This document shows, piece after piece, positions 54,059-63,497 of a stretch of 64,000 nucleotides of DNA. The notes beneath the pieces are model-generated. The model did no database searches and was not told the origin of the DNA. It was given only the letters and a program-made list of their open reading frames with translations. This DNA is from JAFAXD01 sp035472475 (GTDB lineage Bacteria > Pseudomonadota > Alphaproteobacteria > Rhizobiales > Xanthobacteraceae). A program made the position numbers and the translations under genes. Each line of letters begins with the position of its first letter. Position 1 is the first letter of the stretch. The stretch spans positions 1 to 64,000 of the forward strand of contig DATIPA010000047.1 of assembly GCA_035472475.1 (NCBI GenBank). Direction: 5' to 3'.

Positions 54059-54121
54059 GGGCCCCCGAGAGATGGGAAAGCGTGGGCGAGGGCGCAATAC
54101 GCTATCGCGCCTGCGCGACTT

Positions 54122-54640
54122 TTAGCGCGTCACCACCACGGTGGTGCCGAGGCCGACCCGATTGAACAGGTCCATGATGTCCGCGTTGTACATGCGGATG
54201 CAGCCATGCGACACGAAGCCGCCGACCGAGCCGGGGGTGTTGGTGCCGTGGATCGCATACTCGCCGCCCGCGAGCGTCATCGCCGCGACGCCCATCGGGT
54301 TCTTGGCCGAGCCGCCCGCGATGACCGCGGGCAGCGACGGCTTTTCGCGGCGGATCATCTCCGGCGGCTGCCATGCCGGGCTGAGGTACTTGCCGCTGAT
54401 CATGGTGGTACCCTGCCACTGCATGCCGGACGTGCCGACGCCGACCGGGTAGCGCAACGCTTGCCCGCCGCCGAGCACGTAGTAGAGCCGGCGCTCACTG
54501 GTGTGGATGACGATCGTGCCGGCGCCATAGGCGCCATTGAAGTTGACAACTTCACGCGCAGACGCCGGTGTCGAGTACACGACACCAGCAACCGGCACCG
54601 CGGTCAGCAGGGCCGCGAGCCAGAGCACAGTCTTTTTCAT
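54122..54640 (-). CDS. Periplasmic L,D-transpeptidase (YkuD domain)
   Basis: The 172-residue exported protein has a signal peptide (MKKTVLWLAALLTAVPVAG, cleaved near ASA) and a YkuD domain with IVIHTSERRLYYVLGGGQALRYPVGVG and the full catalytic motif IHGTN...GGFVSHGCIRMYN, with the nucleophilic Cys in SHGC. Such enzymes form 3-3 peptidoglycan cross-links or attach proteins to the wall. The ATG at 54640 with GGGGAA upstream is preferred to the longer frame. It differs from the cytosolic-looking YkuD protein at 18869, which has TAGC in this position. Confidence 0.93.
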   Translation of the reverse strand: MKKTVLWLAALLTAVPVAGVVYSTPASAREVVNFNGAYGAGTIVIHTSERRLYYVLGGGQALRYPVGVGTSGMQWQGTTMISGKYLSPAWQPPEMIRREKPSLPAVIAGGSAKNPMGVAAMTLAGGEYAIHGTNTPGSVGGFVSHGCIRMYNADIMDLFNRVGLGTTVVVTR

Positions 54641-54858
54641 GATGTTCCCCGCCAATTTCCTGATTGAATGATTCCGAGCGGAGACTGGACGATAAGAAAA
54701 TTTGAACCAAAAATGGTTGCAGAAATACCGCACTCGCGGGGAATCGAACAAAATCGGCCTATACGAAGGTTGGGATTAGTTGTACGTGAGTTGGATTAGT
54801 TATAGGAAAGTCATCGTTCTGCGCGCACGATCGACGCAGGACCACCGCCGCGAGTTGT

Positions 54859-54876
54859 TCCCTGCCGAAGCAGGGA
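54859..54876 (-). terminator. UUCG-loop hairpin downstream of acs
   Basis: On the minus strand TCCCTGC-TTCG-GCAGGGA forms a perfect 7-bp stem closed by a stable C(UUCG)G tetraloop, 12 bases past the acs stop codon. A second hairpin (54881-54902) overlaps the end of the coding region. No T-run follows, so this may serve mRNA stability as much as termination. Confidence 0.5.
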
Positions 54877-54887
54877 TGGAAGCGCCG

Positions 54888-56840
<1,953 letters not shown>

Positions 56841-56937
56841 CGTTTCCTCCGCACTGCAGTGACGTAAACCCGCGTCTCGCAGGGTCATTTGGCGTCCGCC
56901 ATTATGCGACGGCGTGCTGACGAGCGACAAGCCCAGC

Positions 56938-57013
56938 CTAGTGCCCCGCCTCCGAAGTTCGTGATACCTCGCAGTACCCTCTGACACGAACTTCGGAAGC
57001 AAAGGGGCACTAG
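56938..57013. repeat. Inverted-repeat element D1 (first half of composite)
   Basis: Left arm 56938-56963 begins CTAGTGCCCC and ends CCGAAGTTCGTG; right arm 56985-57013 begins CACGAACTTCGGAAGC and ends GGGGCACTAG. The arms pair except for a small insertion. It lies about 97 bp upstream of the acs start codon and has the same core as elements A, B and C1. Confidence 0.83.
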
Positions 57014-57026
57014 CAAATACATGATT

Positions 57027-57104
57027 CCAGTGCCGCTTTTCGATTTGAAGTTCCTTAGCGAGGCTGCTGCAATTGCTGTAGGAGCTTCAAATCGGCGGCA
57101 CTGG
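57027..57104. repeat. Inverted-repeat element D2 (second half of composite)
   Basis: Left arm 57027-57054 begins CCAGTGCCGC and ends TTTGAAGTTCC; right arm 57081-57104 begins GGAGCTTCAAATCGG and ends GGCACTGG. The linker to D1 (CAAATACATGATT) differs from the C1-C2 linker at two of 13 positions. The core has diverged from GATTCCGAAGTTCG more than in the other copies. Confidence 0.8.
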
Positions 57105-57161
57105 TCACACTTTCGTCGCGCAAGAGCCGCGCGCTCTTGATAGGGATCAAATAGACGAGTG

Positions 57162-57602
57162 CTACTTTAGTCCCATGCCGCCGACGATCGCGCCCATGAC
57201 CAGCAGTACGACCAGCCAGTGACCGGCATCAATTGCAGTCAGTGTGTATTTGCGCCCGCTGAACGCGTTGTTGACCATCATGGTGGTGAGCACAAAGCCG
57301 AACCACAGGAACAGCCCGGAGATGACGCCGTTGCGGAGCGTCACCTGTCCGGGGCCGAGATGGCCGAGCACGCCCGCCAACATCCAGGCCATGATCAGGT
57401 CGGCCACGAAGGCGAGCACGAACGGTAGAAAGGCCTTTGGATCACCTTTCAGCGCGGTCTGCTTTTGCTTGAACTCCTCCATCGTGGTTCCGAGCGCCGT
57501 CACCCAGTACTTGGCGAGGAGGCCGTACCACACGGCGCCGGTGAGCCAGCCGGCGATCGCTGCGATCACGATCGCAAGGTAGTTCATTCCAGCGAAGCTC
57601 AT
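57162..57602 (-). CDS. DUF1761 family membrane protein
   Basis: The 146-residue protein has four predicted membrane helices (MNYLAIVIAAIAGWLTGAVWY, FVLAFVADLIMAWMLAGVLG, VISGLFLWFGFVLTTMMVN, HWLVVLLVMGAIVGG) separated by short loops, matching the DUF1761 pattern with GAVWYGLL near the N terminus. Function is unknown. Start ATG 57602 is 19 bp after the EVE gene stop on the same strand, so it is probably the last gene of the tsaD-gpsA-EVE transcript. Confidence 0.88.
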   Translation of the reverse strand: MSFAGMNYLAIVIAAIAGWLTGAVWYGLLAKYWVTALGTTMEEFKQKQTALKGDPKAFLPFVLAFVADLIMAWMLAGVLGHLGPGQVTLRNGVISGLFLWFGFVLTTMMVNNAFSGRKYTLTAIDAGHWLVVLLVMGAIVGGMGLK

Positions 57603-57621
57603 CGTCTTTCTCGCTTCTTGG

Positions 57622-58038
57622 TTATTTCAACCCCGCCATCTTGCTCACCATCTTCCACTCTTCCGCTGTGACGGGCTGCACGGAGAGACGCGCATATTTG
57701 ACGAGCGCCATGTCCTTGAGCTTGGGCTCAGCCTTGATGGCGGCGAGCGTCACCGGTTTTGGCACCGGCTCGACCGCCTTGACGTCGACCATCAGGAAAA
57801 CGCCCTTGGGGTCGGTCGGATCCTTGTAGGATTCGCGAATGACCTCGACGATGCCGACAATCTGCTTTTCATCGCCGGTATGATAGAAGAACGCCCGGTC
57901 GCCTTTCTTCATGGCCTTGAGGTTTGCGCGCGCCGTGAAGTTCCGCACGCCGCTCCAGGCCTCGCCTTTGGCGCCGCGTTTGACCTGATCGTCCCAGGAA
58001 TATTCGTCAGGTTCGGTTTTCAAAAGCCAGTAGGCCAT
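57622..58038 (-). CDS. EVE domain-containing protein
   Basis: The 138-residue protein is a stand-alone EVE domain, a PUA-like fold thought to bind modified bases in RNA or DNA: AYWLLKTEPDEYSWDDQ, AWSGVRNFTARANLKAMKKGDRAFFYHTGDEKQIVGIVEV and FLMVDVKAVEPV. The aromatic cage positions (Trp, Phe, Tyr) are present. It follows gpsA by 27 bp on the minus strand. In related genomes a YciI-like gene often sits between gpsA and the EVE gene; none is seen here. Confidence 0.94.
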   Translation of the reverse strand: MAYWLLKTEPDEYSWDDQVKRGAKGEAWSGVRNFTARANLKAMKKGDRAFFYHTGDEKQIVGIVEVIRESYKDPTDPKGVFLMVDVKAVEPVPKPVTLAAIKAEPKLKDMALVKYARLSVQPVTAEEWKMVSKMAGLK

Positions 58039-58065
58039 CTAGTTTCTCCGCTCGACCTTAAGTCA

Positions 58066-59040
58066 TCAGTCTTCCGCCCGGAACGGACGCATCAGCAGCG
58101 CTTCGATCGCCGCATCGACGGTAAGTTTGCCGGCCAACACGGCGGCGACCGCGCTTGCAATCGGCATCTCGGCGCCTTCGCGTTGCGCGAGCGCCACCAG
58201 CGCTGACGCGGTAAAGACACCCTCCGCAAGCTTGCCGCCAGCCGCCACACGCGGTGCGGCACCTTGGCCGAGCGCCACACCAACCGAATAGTTGCGCGAC
58301 TGCGCGCTCGAGCACGTCAGGATCAGATCGCCGAGGCCGGCGAGACCCATCAGCGTCGCCGGGCGCGCTCCAAGCGCCGCACCGAAGCGCGCAAGCTCCG
58401 CGAACCCGCGGGTGGTGAGTGCCGCCGCGGCGCTGGCGCCGAGCTTTTTACCGGCAACAATGCCGGCCGCAATCGCAAGCACATTCTTGGCCGCGCCGCC
58501 GATCTCCACCCCACGCACGTCGGTCGAGTGATAGACCCGAAACGTCGGCACGCCGATCGCCTGGGCCAGCGCCTGCGCCTGCCCGGAGTCTTGGGTAGCA
58601 AGCGTGACCGCGGTTGGCAGTCCGCGCGCGACGTCGAGCGCAAAGCTCGGGCCCGACAAGATTGCCGGAACCGCATGCGGCACGGTGTCAGCGATGATCT
58701 CAGTCATGAAGGCGAGTGTTTGCTGCTCGATCCCTTTGGCGGCGGCAATGACCGGTGTACCGGCCGCTACTGTCAGGGTCTTTGCGACCGCGCGCAGAGC
58801 CTGCGCCGGCACCGCCAGCAGCACGGCTTCGCTCTCTGGCTCGACCGCGGCCGCGATGCGCACCCGCTCCTCGATTGCAACGCCGGGCAGCCGGGGGCTT
58901 TCGCGGGTCTGCGAGATTGCGGCCGCGGCTTTTTGGTCGCGTGCCACCAGTGTGATCGCGCGCCCGGCCCGCGCCCCCACGTTGGCGAGCGCCACACCCC
59001 AGGCGCCGGTGCCCACCACCGCGATCCGATCGAGGCTCAT
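58066..59040 (-). CDS. gpsA: Glycerol-3-phosphate dehydrogenase [NAD(P)+]
   Basis: GpsA makes sn-glycerol 3-phosphate for phospholipid synthesis. The 324-residue protein starts with the Rossmann motif IAVVGTGAWGVALANVGARAG, then PVIAAAKGIEQQTLAFMTEI, LSGPSFALDVARGLPTAVTLA, GGAAKNVLAIAAGIVAGKKLG with the catalytic Lys, and LMGLAGLGDLILTCSSAQSRNYSVG. All are standard for the family. The ATG at 59040 lies two bases from the tsaD stop codon, so the genes are co-transcribed and perhaps translationally coupled. Confidence 0.96.
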   Translation of the reverse strand: MSLDRIAVVGTGAWGVALANVGARAGRAITLVARDQKAAAAISQTRESPRLPGVAIEERVRIAAAVEPESEAVLLAVPAQALRAVAKTLTVAAGTPVIAAAKGIEQQTLAFMTEIIADTVPHAVPAILSGPSFALDVARGLPTAVTLATQDSGQAQALAQAIGVPTFRVYHSTDVRGVEIGGAAKNVLAIAAGIVAGKKLGASAAAALTTRGFAELARFGAALGARPATLMGLAGLGDLILTCSSAQSRNYSVGVALGQGAAPRVAAGGKLAEGVFTASALVALAQREGAEMPIASAVAAVLAGKLTVDAAIEALLMRPFRAED

Positions 59041-59042
59041 GA

Positions 59043-60110
59043 TCAGCTATCCGCCGCACTAGGTGTATCGGACGGCTTGGTCACCAGATCGAGCGGCCAG
59101 CGCGCCCGGGGGCTCACATCGAGCGGGTCGGTAAGGCCGCAGGCGAGCCGCTCCGCTCCCGCCCAAGCGATCATGGCGCCGTTGTCGGTACATAATTCCG
59201 GTGGCGGAATCACCAGCACTGTGCGCGCCTCAATGGCAACCCGATGCAGCGCCGCCCGCAGCGCTCGGTTGGATGCGACCCCGCCGGCGGCCACCAGCGC
59301 AGTCGGCGTCCCAAACAGGGGGCGAAACATTTCAAGCCCGGCCCACAGCCGGTCAGTGACAACGTCGATCACGGCCTGTTGGAATGACGCGCACAGGTCC
59401 GCCACGTCCTGTTCGGACAGCGGCGCTATTCGCTGCGCTTCCAGCCGGACGGCGGTCTTGAGGCCTGAGAACGAGAAATCCGCATCAGCGCGGCCAAGCA
59501 TCGGCCGCGGCAAGGCGAAGCGAGCCGCATTGCCGTGTTCGGCCTCGCGCTCGACAAGCGGACCACCCGGATAGCCGAGGCCGACCAGCTTGGCGGTCTT
59601 GTCGAATGCCTCGCCGATCGCGTCGTCGAGCGTGGTGCCGATCCGCACATAGTCGCCGACCCCGCGCACCGCGACGATTTGCGTATGCCCGCCCGACGCC
59701 AGAAACAGGCAATACGGAAACGCCACCGATCCGATCAAACGAGGGCTAAGCCCATGGGCCTCCAGATGATTTACGGCAATCAGCGGAATTCGCCGGACCA
59801 GTGCGATCGCCTTGGCTGTGGTCAGTCCGACGATCACCCCGCCGATCAGACCGGGTCCGGCGGCCGCCGCAACAGCATCGACGGTCTCGAGCCTATGGCC
59901 CGCGTTCGTCAGGGCCTTCGAAACAATCTTGTCGAGCGCTTCCACATGGGCGCGCGCGGCGATCTCCGGCACGACCCCACCGAAGGCGGCGTGCTCCTTG
60001 GCCTGCGAGCGCACGACGTTCGACAGGATGGCGCCGCTACCATCGGGCCGGCGTTCCACCACGGCGGCCGCGGTCTCGTCGCAGGTCGTCTCGATGCCGA
60101 GCACAACCAT
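59043..60110 (-). CDS. tsaD: tRNA N6-adenosine threonylcarbamoyltransferase TsaD
   Basis: TsaD transfers threonylcarbamoyl to A37 of ANN-decoding tRNAs. The 355-residue protein has the start VVLGIETTCDETAAAVV, the metal-binding HVEAL and HLEAHGLS motifs (the latter within IAVNHLEAHGLSPRL), LASGGHTQI, GYPGGPLVEREAEHG and GGVASNRALRAAL with DNGAMIAWAG near the end. Start ATG 60110. It begins the minus-strand unit tsaD-gpsA-EVE-DUF1761 and is divergent from hemC, an order conserved in alphaproteobacteria. Confidence 0.97.
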   Translation of the reverse strand: MVVLGIETTCDETAAAVVERRPDGSGAILSNVVRSQAKEHAAFGGVVPEIAARAHVEALDKIVSKALTNAGHRLETVDAVAAAAGPGLIGGVIVGLTTAKAIALVRRIPLIAVNHLEAHGLSPRLIGSVAFPYCLFLASGGHTQIVAVRGVGDYVRIGTTLDDAIGEAFDKTAKLVGLGYPGGPLVEREAEHGNAARFALPRPMLGRADADFSFSGLKTAVRLEAQRIAPLSEQDVADLCASFQQAVIDVVTDRLWAGLEMFRPLFGTPTALVAAGGVASNRALRAALHRVAIEARTVLVIPPPELCTDNGAMIAWAGAERLACGLTDPLDVSPRARWPLDLVTKPSDTPSAADS

Positions 60111-60243
60111 GATTCCAGCCAGTCTCCGTTATGGGCTAACCCTGAAAACGGACCGCGACCACCCGTCGCGGGAAATGACGAGCGCCACGTGACGATATAG
60201 GAATTCCGACCATGTCTGTCGCACGACTTTGCGAGGGTTAAAA

Positions 60244-61170
60244 ATGCCGTCGGCGTTTGCCCGCATCGGATCCCGCGGTAGCCCGCTCGCGCTGGCGCAG
60301 GCGCGCGCTGTGCGCGACCGGATGGCCTCCGCGCATGGGGTTGCGCCGGACGCGATCGAGATTCGGGTCATCCGCACCTCCGGAGACGCCATTCAGGATC
60401 GCCCGCTTGCGGAGATCGGCGGCAAGGGCCTGTTCACCAAGGAAATCGAGGAGGCCCTGCTGCGCAACGAGATCGACCTTGCGGTCCACTCCGCCAAGGA
60501 CATGGCGACGCAGTTGCCGCCCGGCCTCGCAATTGCGGCTTGCCTGCCGCGCGAGGATCCGCGCGACGTCTTCGTCAGTCGCGTGGCGGAAACGCTGGCC
60601 GAATTGGCGGCCGGCGCGCGCGTCGGCACCGGGTCACTGCGGCGCGCGGCGCTGGTGCGGCGACTGCGCCCGGACCTCGTCACAGTGCCGCTACGCGGCA
60701 ACGTCGAGACGCGGCTGCGCAAGCTCGGCGAAGGAGTGGCTGATGCCACCATTTTGGCGCTTGCCGGTCTGCGGCGCCTGGGATTGGACAACGCTGCGAC
60801 GGCCATTCTCGACGTCGAAATGTTTCCGCCGGCGGTCGGGCAAGGCGTCATCGCAATCGAGGCGAGGGCTGATGACGACCAAAGCCGCGCGCTCGTCGAA
60901 GCGATCAACGATGCGGATGCCGCAATCGCGCTCGCGTGCGAGCGCGCGTTTCTCGCCGTGCTCGACGGGTCGTGCAAAACACCAATTGCCGGCTATGCAC
61001 GGCTTGCCGGCGGTCGCGTGCAGTTCTCCGGCCTGATCGTGAAGCCTGACGGCAGCGCGGCGCTTACAGTGTCGCGCACTGGCCCGGCACGCGACGCCGC
61101 CATGCTCGGCGCCGATGCAGGGCGTGAGCTTAAGGCCAAGGCCGGCGCCGCTTTTTTTGCCCTGCCGTGA
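60244..61170 (+). CDS. hemC: Hydroxymethylbilane synthase (porphobilinogen deaminase)
   Basis: HemC condenses four porphobilinogen molecules into hydroxymethylbilane. The 308-residue protein has IGSRGSPLALAQA, the active-site Asp in DLAVHSAKDM, GTGSLRRAALVRRLRPDL, RGNVETRLRKL, and the dipyrromethane-cofactor cysteine in LDGSCKTPIAG. The ATG at 60244 has GAGGG upstream and fits the family start; five extra codons from 60229 are unlikely. Its stop overlaps the GTG start of hemD, beginning a heme operon. Confidence 0.97.
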   Translation: MPSAFARIGSRGSPLALAQARAVRDRMASAHGVAPDAIEIRVIRTSGDAIQDRPLAEIGGKGLFTKEIEEALLRNEIDLAVHSAKDMATQLPPGLAIAACLPREDPRDVFVSRVAETLAELAAGARVGTGSLRRAALVRRLRPDLVTVPLRGNVETRLRKLGEGVADATILALAGLRRLGLDNAATAILDVEMFPPAVGQGVIAIEARADDDQSRALVEAINDADAAIALACERAFLAVLDGSCKTPIAGYARLAGGRVQFSGLIVKPDGSAALTVSRTGPARDAAMLGADAGRELKAKAGAAFFALP

Positions 61171-61874
61171 AGCTGCTCGTCACCCGTCCGGAACCTGACG
61201 GTGCGCGCACCGCCGCGGCCTTGGCTGCGCGCGGGCACGAGGCAACGCTCGCCCCGCTGCTGCGCATCGAACCGGTCGCCGCGACATTTGGTCCGGGTCC
61301 TTGGGACGCCGTGGTCATGACGAGTGCCAATGCGGCGCGCGCACTCGCGATGCATCCACGCCGTCAGGAACTTGTCGGGCTGCCCGCGTTCGTGGTCGGG
61401 CGCCGCACCGGCGCGGCGGCGCGCGACGTTGGATTTGCTCACGTCACCTCGGCTGACGGCAACGCCACGGATCTGGTGCGGCTCCTCAATCGGCAACCCG
61501 CGCGCGCGCGCGTCCTCTATCTCGCAGGCGCCGACCGGGCGACTGATCTCGCGGCGGCGCTGAGTGACGCGCGCACTCGTCTCGAGACTGTCGTGATCTA
61601 CCGGGCCGTGACCGAGACCAGCCTGCCCGAAAACGTCAGTGCGGCACTGGCTGCGGGGACGATCGACGGCGTCCTGCATTTTTCCGCGCGCAGCGCGGCG
61701 GCGTTCGTAATGGCGCTCAATGCGGCCGGTTTGCGCACCCCGCTCGGGTTGCCCCAGTTCTGCCTGTCGTCGGAGGTCGCAAAGCCGTTGGTGGCCGCGG
61801 GAGCCGCCGACCTACGCATTGCGGCGCGCCCTGACGAAGGCAGTTTGCTCCTTCTGGTGGACGCGGTGACGTGA
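61167..61874 (+). CDS. hemD: Uroporphyrinogen-III synthase
   Basis: HemD closes hydroxymethylbilane to uroporphyrinogen III. The 235-residue protein shows the low-conservation HemD pattern of two Rossmann-like lobes: KLLVTRPEPDGARTAAALAARGHEATLAPLLRIEP, AVVMTSANAARAL and DGVLHFSARSAAAFVMAL with LPQFCLSSEVAKPL. The start is GTG 61167 inside the hemC stop codon (GTGA), a clear translational coupling. Assignment rests on these motifs together with position after hemC. Confidence 0.94.
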   Translation: MKLLVTRPEPDGARTAAALAARGHEATLAPLLRIEPVAATFGPGPWDAVVMTSANAARALAMHPRRQELVGLPAFVVGRRTGAAARDVGFAHVTSADGNATDLVRLLNRQPARARVLYLAGADRATDLAAALSDARTRLETVVIYRAVTETSLPENVSAALAAGTIDGVLHFSARSAAAFVMALNAAGLRTPLGLPQFCLSSEVAKPLVAAGAADLRIAARPDEGSLLLLVDAVT

Positions 61875-61967
61875 GCACCGTGATCGATCCAAGGAAGGGC
61901 AGAGACCCCGATTGCCGCAGCCGCGGGTCCGCGTTATGCCGTTAGGCCAGTAGGGGAGAAGGACGCG

Positions 61968-63431
61968 ATGGCGAGCGAGGGACGAACGCCGCGCCGAGGA
62001 CGCGGGGCACCGGCCGTCGACGGTACTGCGACCGAGGTTGCGATGGAGCCGCAAGCAAGCTCCGAGCAGCGGCCGTCTGACACGCCGGTGGCTCCGGAGG
62101 GGGTATCTGAAGCATCCGCGACGCCGGCGCCCGAGGGCGCATCCGAATCCGTACCTTCCGATGCCCCCGCCGCCGAGCCTGGCGCGCCGGTTGAGGTTTC
62201 CGGCGAGCCCAAACGTGCGGACGCCACCGAGCCGGTTCGCCCGGCCGAGGTCGAGGTCCTTCCGCCAGCCCCGCCACCGCGCACGCCGCGCCGGCGCTCA
62301 CTGTTTTGGCCGATGGTGGCCTCGGCGATTTTTGGTGCCGTGCTGGGGCTCGCGGCGCTCGCCGTTATCTGGCGCTACAACGTGCTCGAGCCCTACAACA
62401 TCGACGTCGGCGGCAAACTCGCGGGAGCCCGCATCGCGGCCATCGAGGCGCGCTTGCGCGCTATCCAGCCGGTCGCCGCGCCCGCTCCGGTCCCGGTGGC
62501 CGCGCCGGCGGTGAGCGCACCACCTGCTGATACGAAAGCGCTCGACGAGCTCACCGCCCGTGTCGCCAAACTCGAAGCCGCCGTCCAAAACCCGAAGCCG
62601 GCGCCGCCCGATCTGGCGGTGGCGAGCCGGTTTACTGCGGTTGAAGGCGCTATCAAGCCCCTTGGCGACGCCGTCAACGCGGCCAACAAGCGTGTCGACG
62701 ACCTTAACGTGAGCTTGCGCGATACCCGCTCGCGCCTCGATGCGTCCGCCAAAGCGCTCGACGATTTCATCGCGGCGCAGCGCCAGCATCCGGCGGCCGA
62801 CAAGGCCGATCTCGACAAGGCCGACGCGCGGCTGGTGACGCTCGAAGCTGCCACCAAGTCGCTCGTCGCGACGACGGCCGCGGCCGGTGCGGCTGACAAG
62901 AGCCTGGATCGCAACGTGCGTGCCGCCGTGCTGGCGTCCGCGCTTCGCTCGGCGGTCATGCGCGGTGCGCCCTATGCGTCCGAGCTCGCCGGCCTGAAAA
63001 CCCAGGTCGCCGACCCGGCGGTGCTCGCGCCACTCGAGCCGTTCGCCGCGACTGGCACACCGAGCCAGGCTGCGCTGGCGCAGGAGTTGGCCGGCCTCAT
63101 GCCGGCGATCACCCGCGCGGCCGAGCCGCAGAGCGCGGCGGCGGTCGAGGGCGGATTGATGGCGCGGCTGCGCGCGCGCGCGAGCGAGTTCGTGCAGGTT
63201 CGTCCGGTCGGGGAAGCAGCCGGCGATGATCCGGCTGCGATCCTGGCGCGCCTCAACAGCGAAGCCGCGCGCCAGGATATCGCGGGCGCGGTTGCTGATC
63301 TCGCCAAGCTGCCGGCGGCTGCGAAGGCGCCGGCGCAAGCCTTCATCGCCAAGGTTCAGGCGCGCGCCGCAGCCATCGCTGCGGCTCAGCGCGTCGCCGC
63401 CGATGCGCTGGCCGCGCTCGGCAAATCCTAG
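61968..63431 (+). CDS. Alphaproteobacterial Mic60 (mitofilin-like) inner-membrane protein
   Basis: The 487-residue protein has a Pro/Ala/Glu-rich cytoplasmic N terminus (about 110 residues), one membrane helix (WPMVASAIFGAVLGLAALAVIW), a long periplasmic coiled-coil-rich region, and a C-terminal mitofilin-like domain with ALAQELAGLMPAITRAAE and DDPAAILARLNSEAARQDIAGAVADLAKLP. Bacterial Mic60 shapes intracytoplasmic membranes and is the ancestor of the mitochondrial cristae protein. Its place between hemD and hemY is the known alphaproteobacterial context. GGAGAAGGA precedes ATG 61968. Confidence 0.88.
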   Translation: MASEGRTPRRGRGAPAVDGTATEVAMEPQASSEQRPSDTPVAPEGVSEASATPAPEGASESVPSDAPAAEPGAPVEVSGEPKRADATEPVRPAEVEVLPPAPPPRTPRRRSLFWPMVASAIFGAVLGLAALAVIWRYNVLEPYNIDVGGKLAGARIAAIEARLRAIQPVAAPAPVPVAAPAVSAPPADTKALDELTARVAKLEAAVQNPKPAPPDLAVASRFTAVEGAIKPLGDAVNAANKRVDDLNVSLRDTRSRLDASAKALDDFIAAQRQHPAADKADLDKADARLVTLEAATKSLVATTAAAGAADKSLDRNVRAAVLASALRSAVMRGAPYASELAGLKTQVADPAVLAPLEPFAATGTPSQAALAQELAGLMPAITRAAEPQSAAAVEGGLMARLRARASEFVQVRPVGEAAGDDPAAILARLNSEAARQDIAGAVADLAKLPAAAKAPAQAFIAKVQARAAAIAAAQRVAADALAALGKS

Positions 63432-63479
63432 AGCATGGTCCCGAAAAGTGGGCACCGGTTTTCGGCAAAGATCATGCTC
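63431..63479. repeat. 49-bp palindromic intergenic repeat, GAGCATG...CATGCTC type (copy 2)
   Basis: The element begins GAGCATGGTCCCGAAAAG and ends AAAGATCATGCTC, folding into a hairpin with paired CGAAAA/TTTTCG arms. It starts at the last base of the mic60 stop codon and fills most of the 66-bp gap before hemY. It is the better-preserved relative of the repeat at 11732-11780 and resembles a palindrome widespread in rhizobial genomes. Confidence 0.8.
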
Positions 63480-63497
63480 CAATAAAAGGGCGCGCGC

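Noticed and set aside
53126..54667. 513-codon open frame on the plus strand
   Set aside because: It is antisense to htpX and the L,D-transpeptidase, both of which show catalytic motifs.
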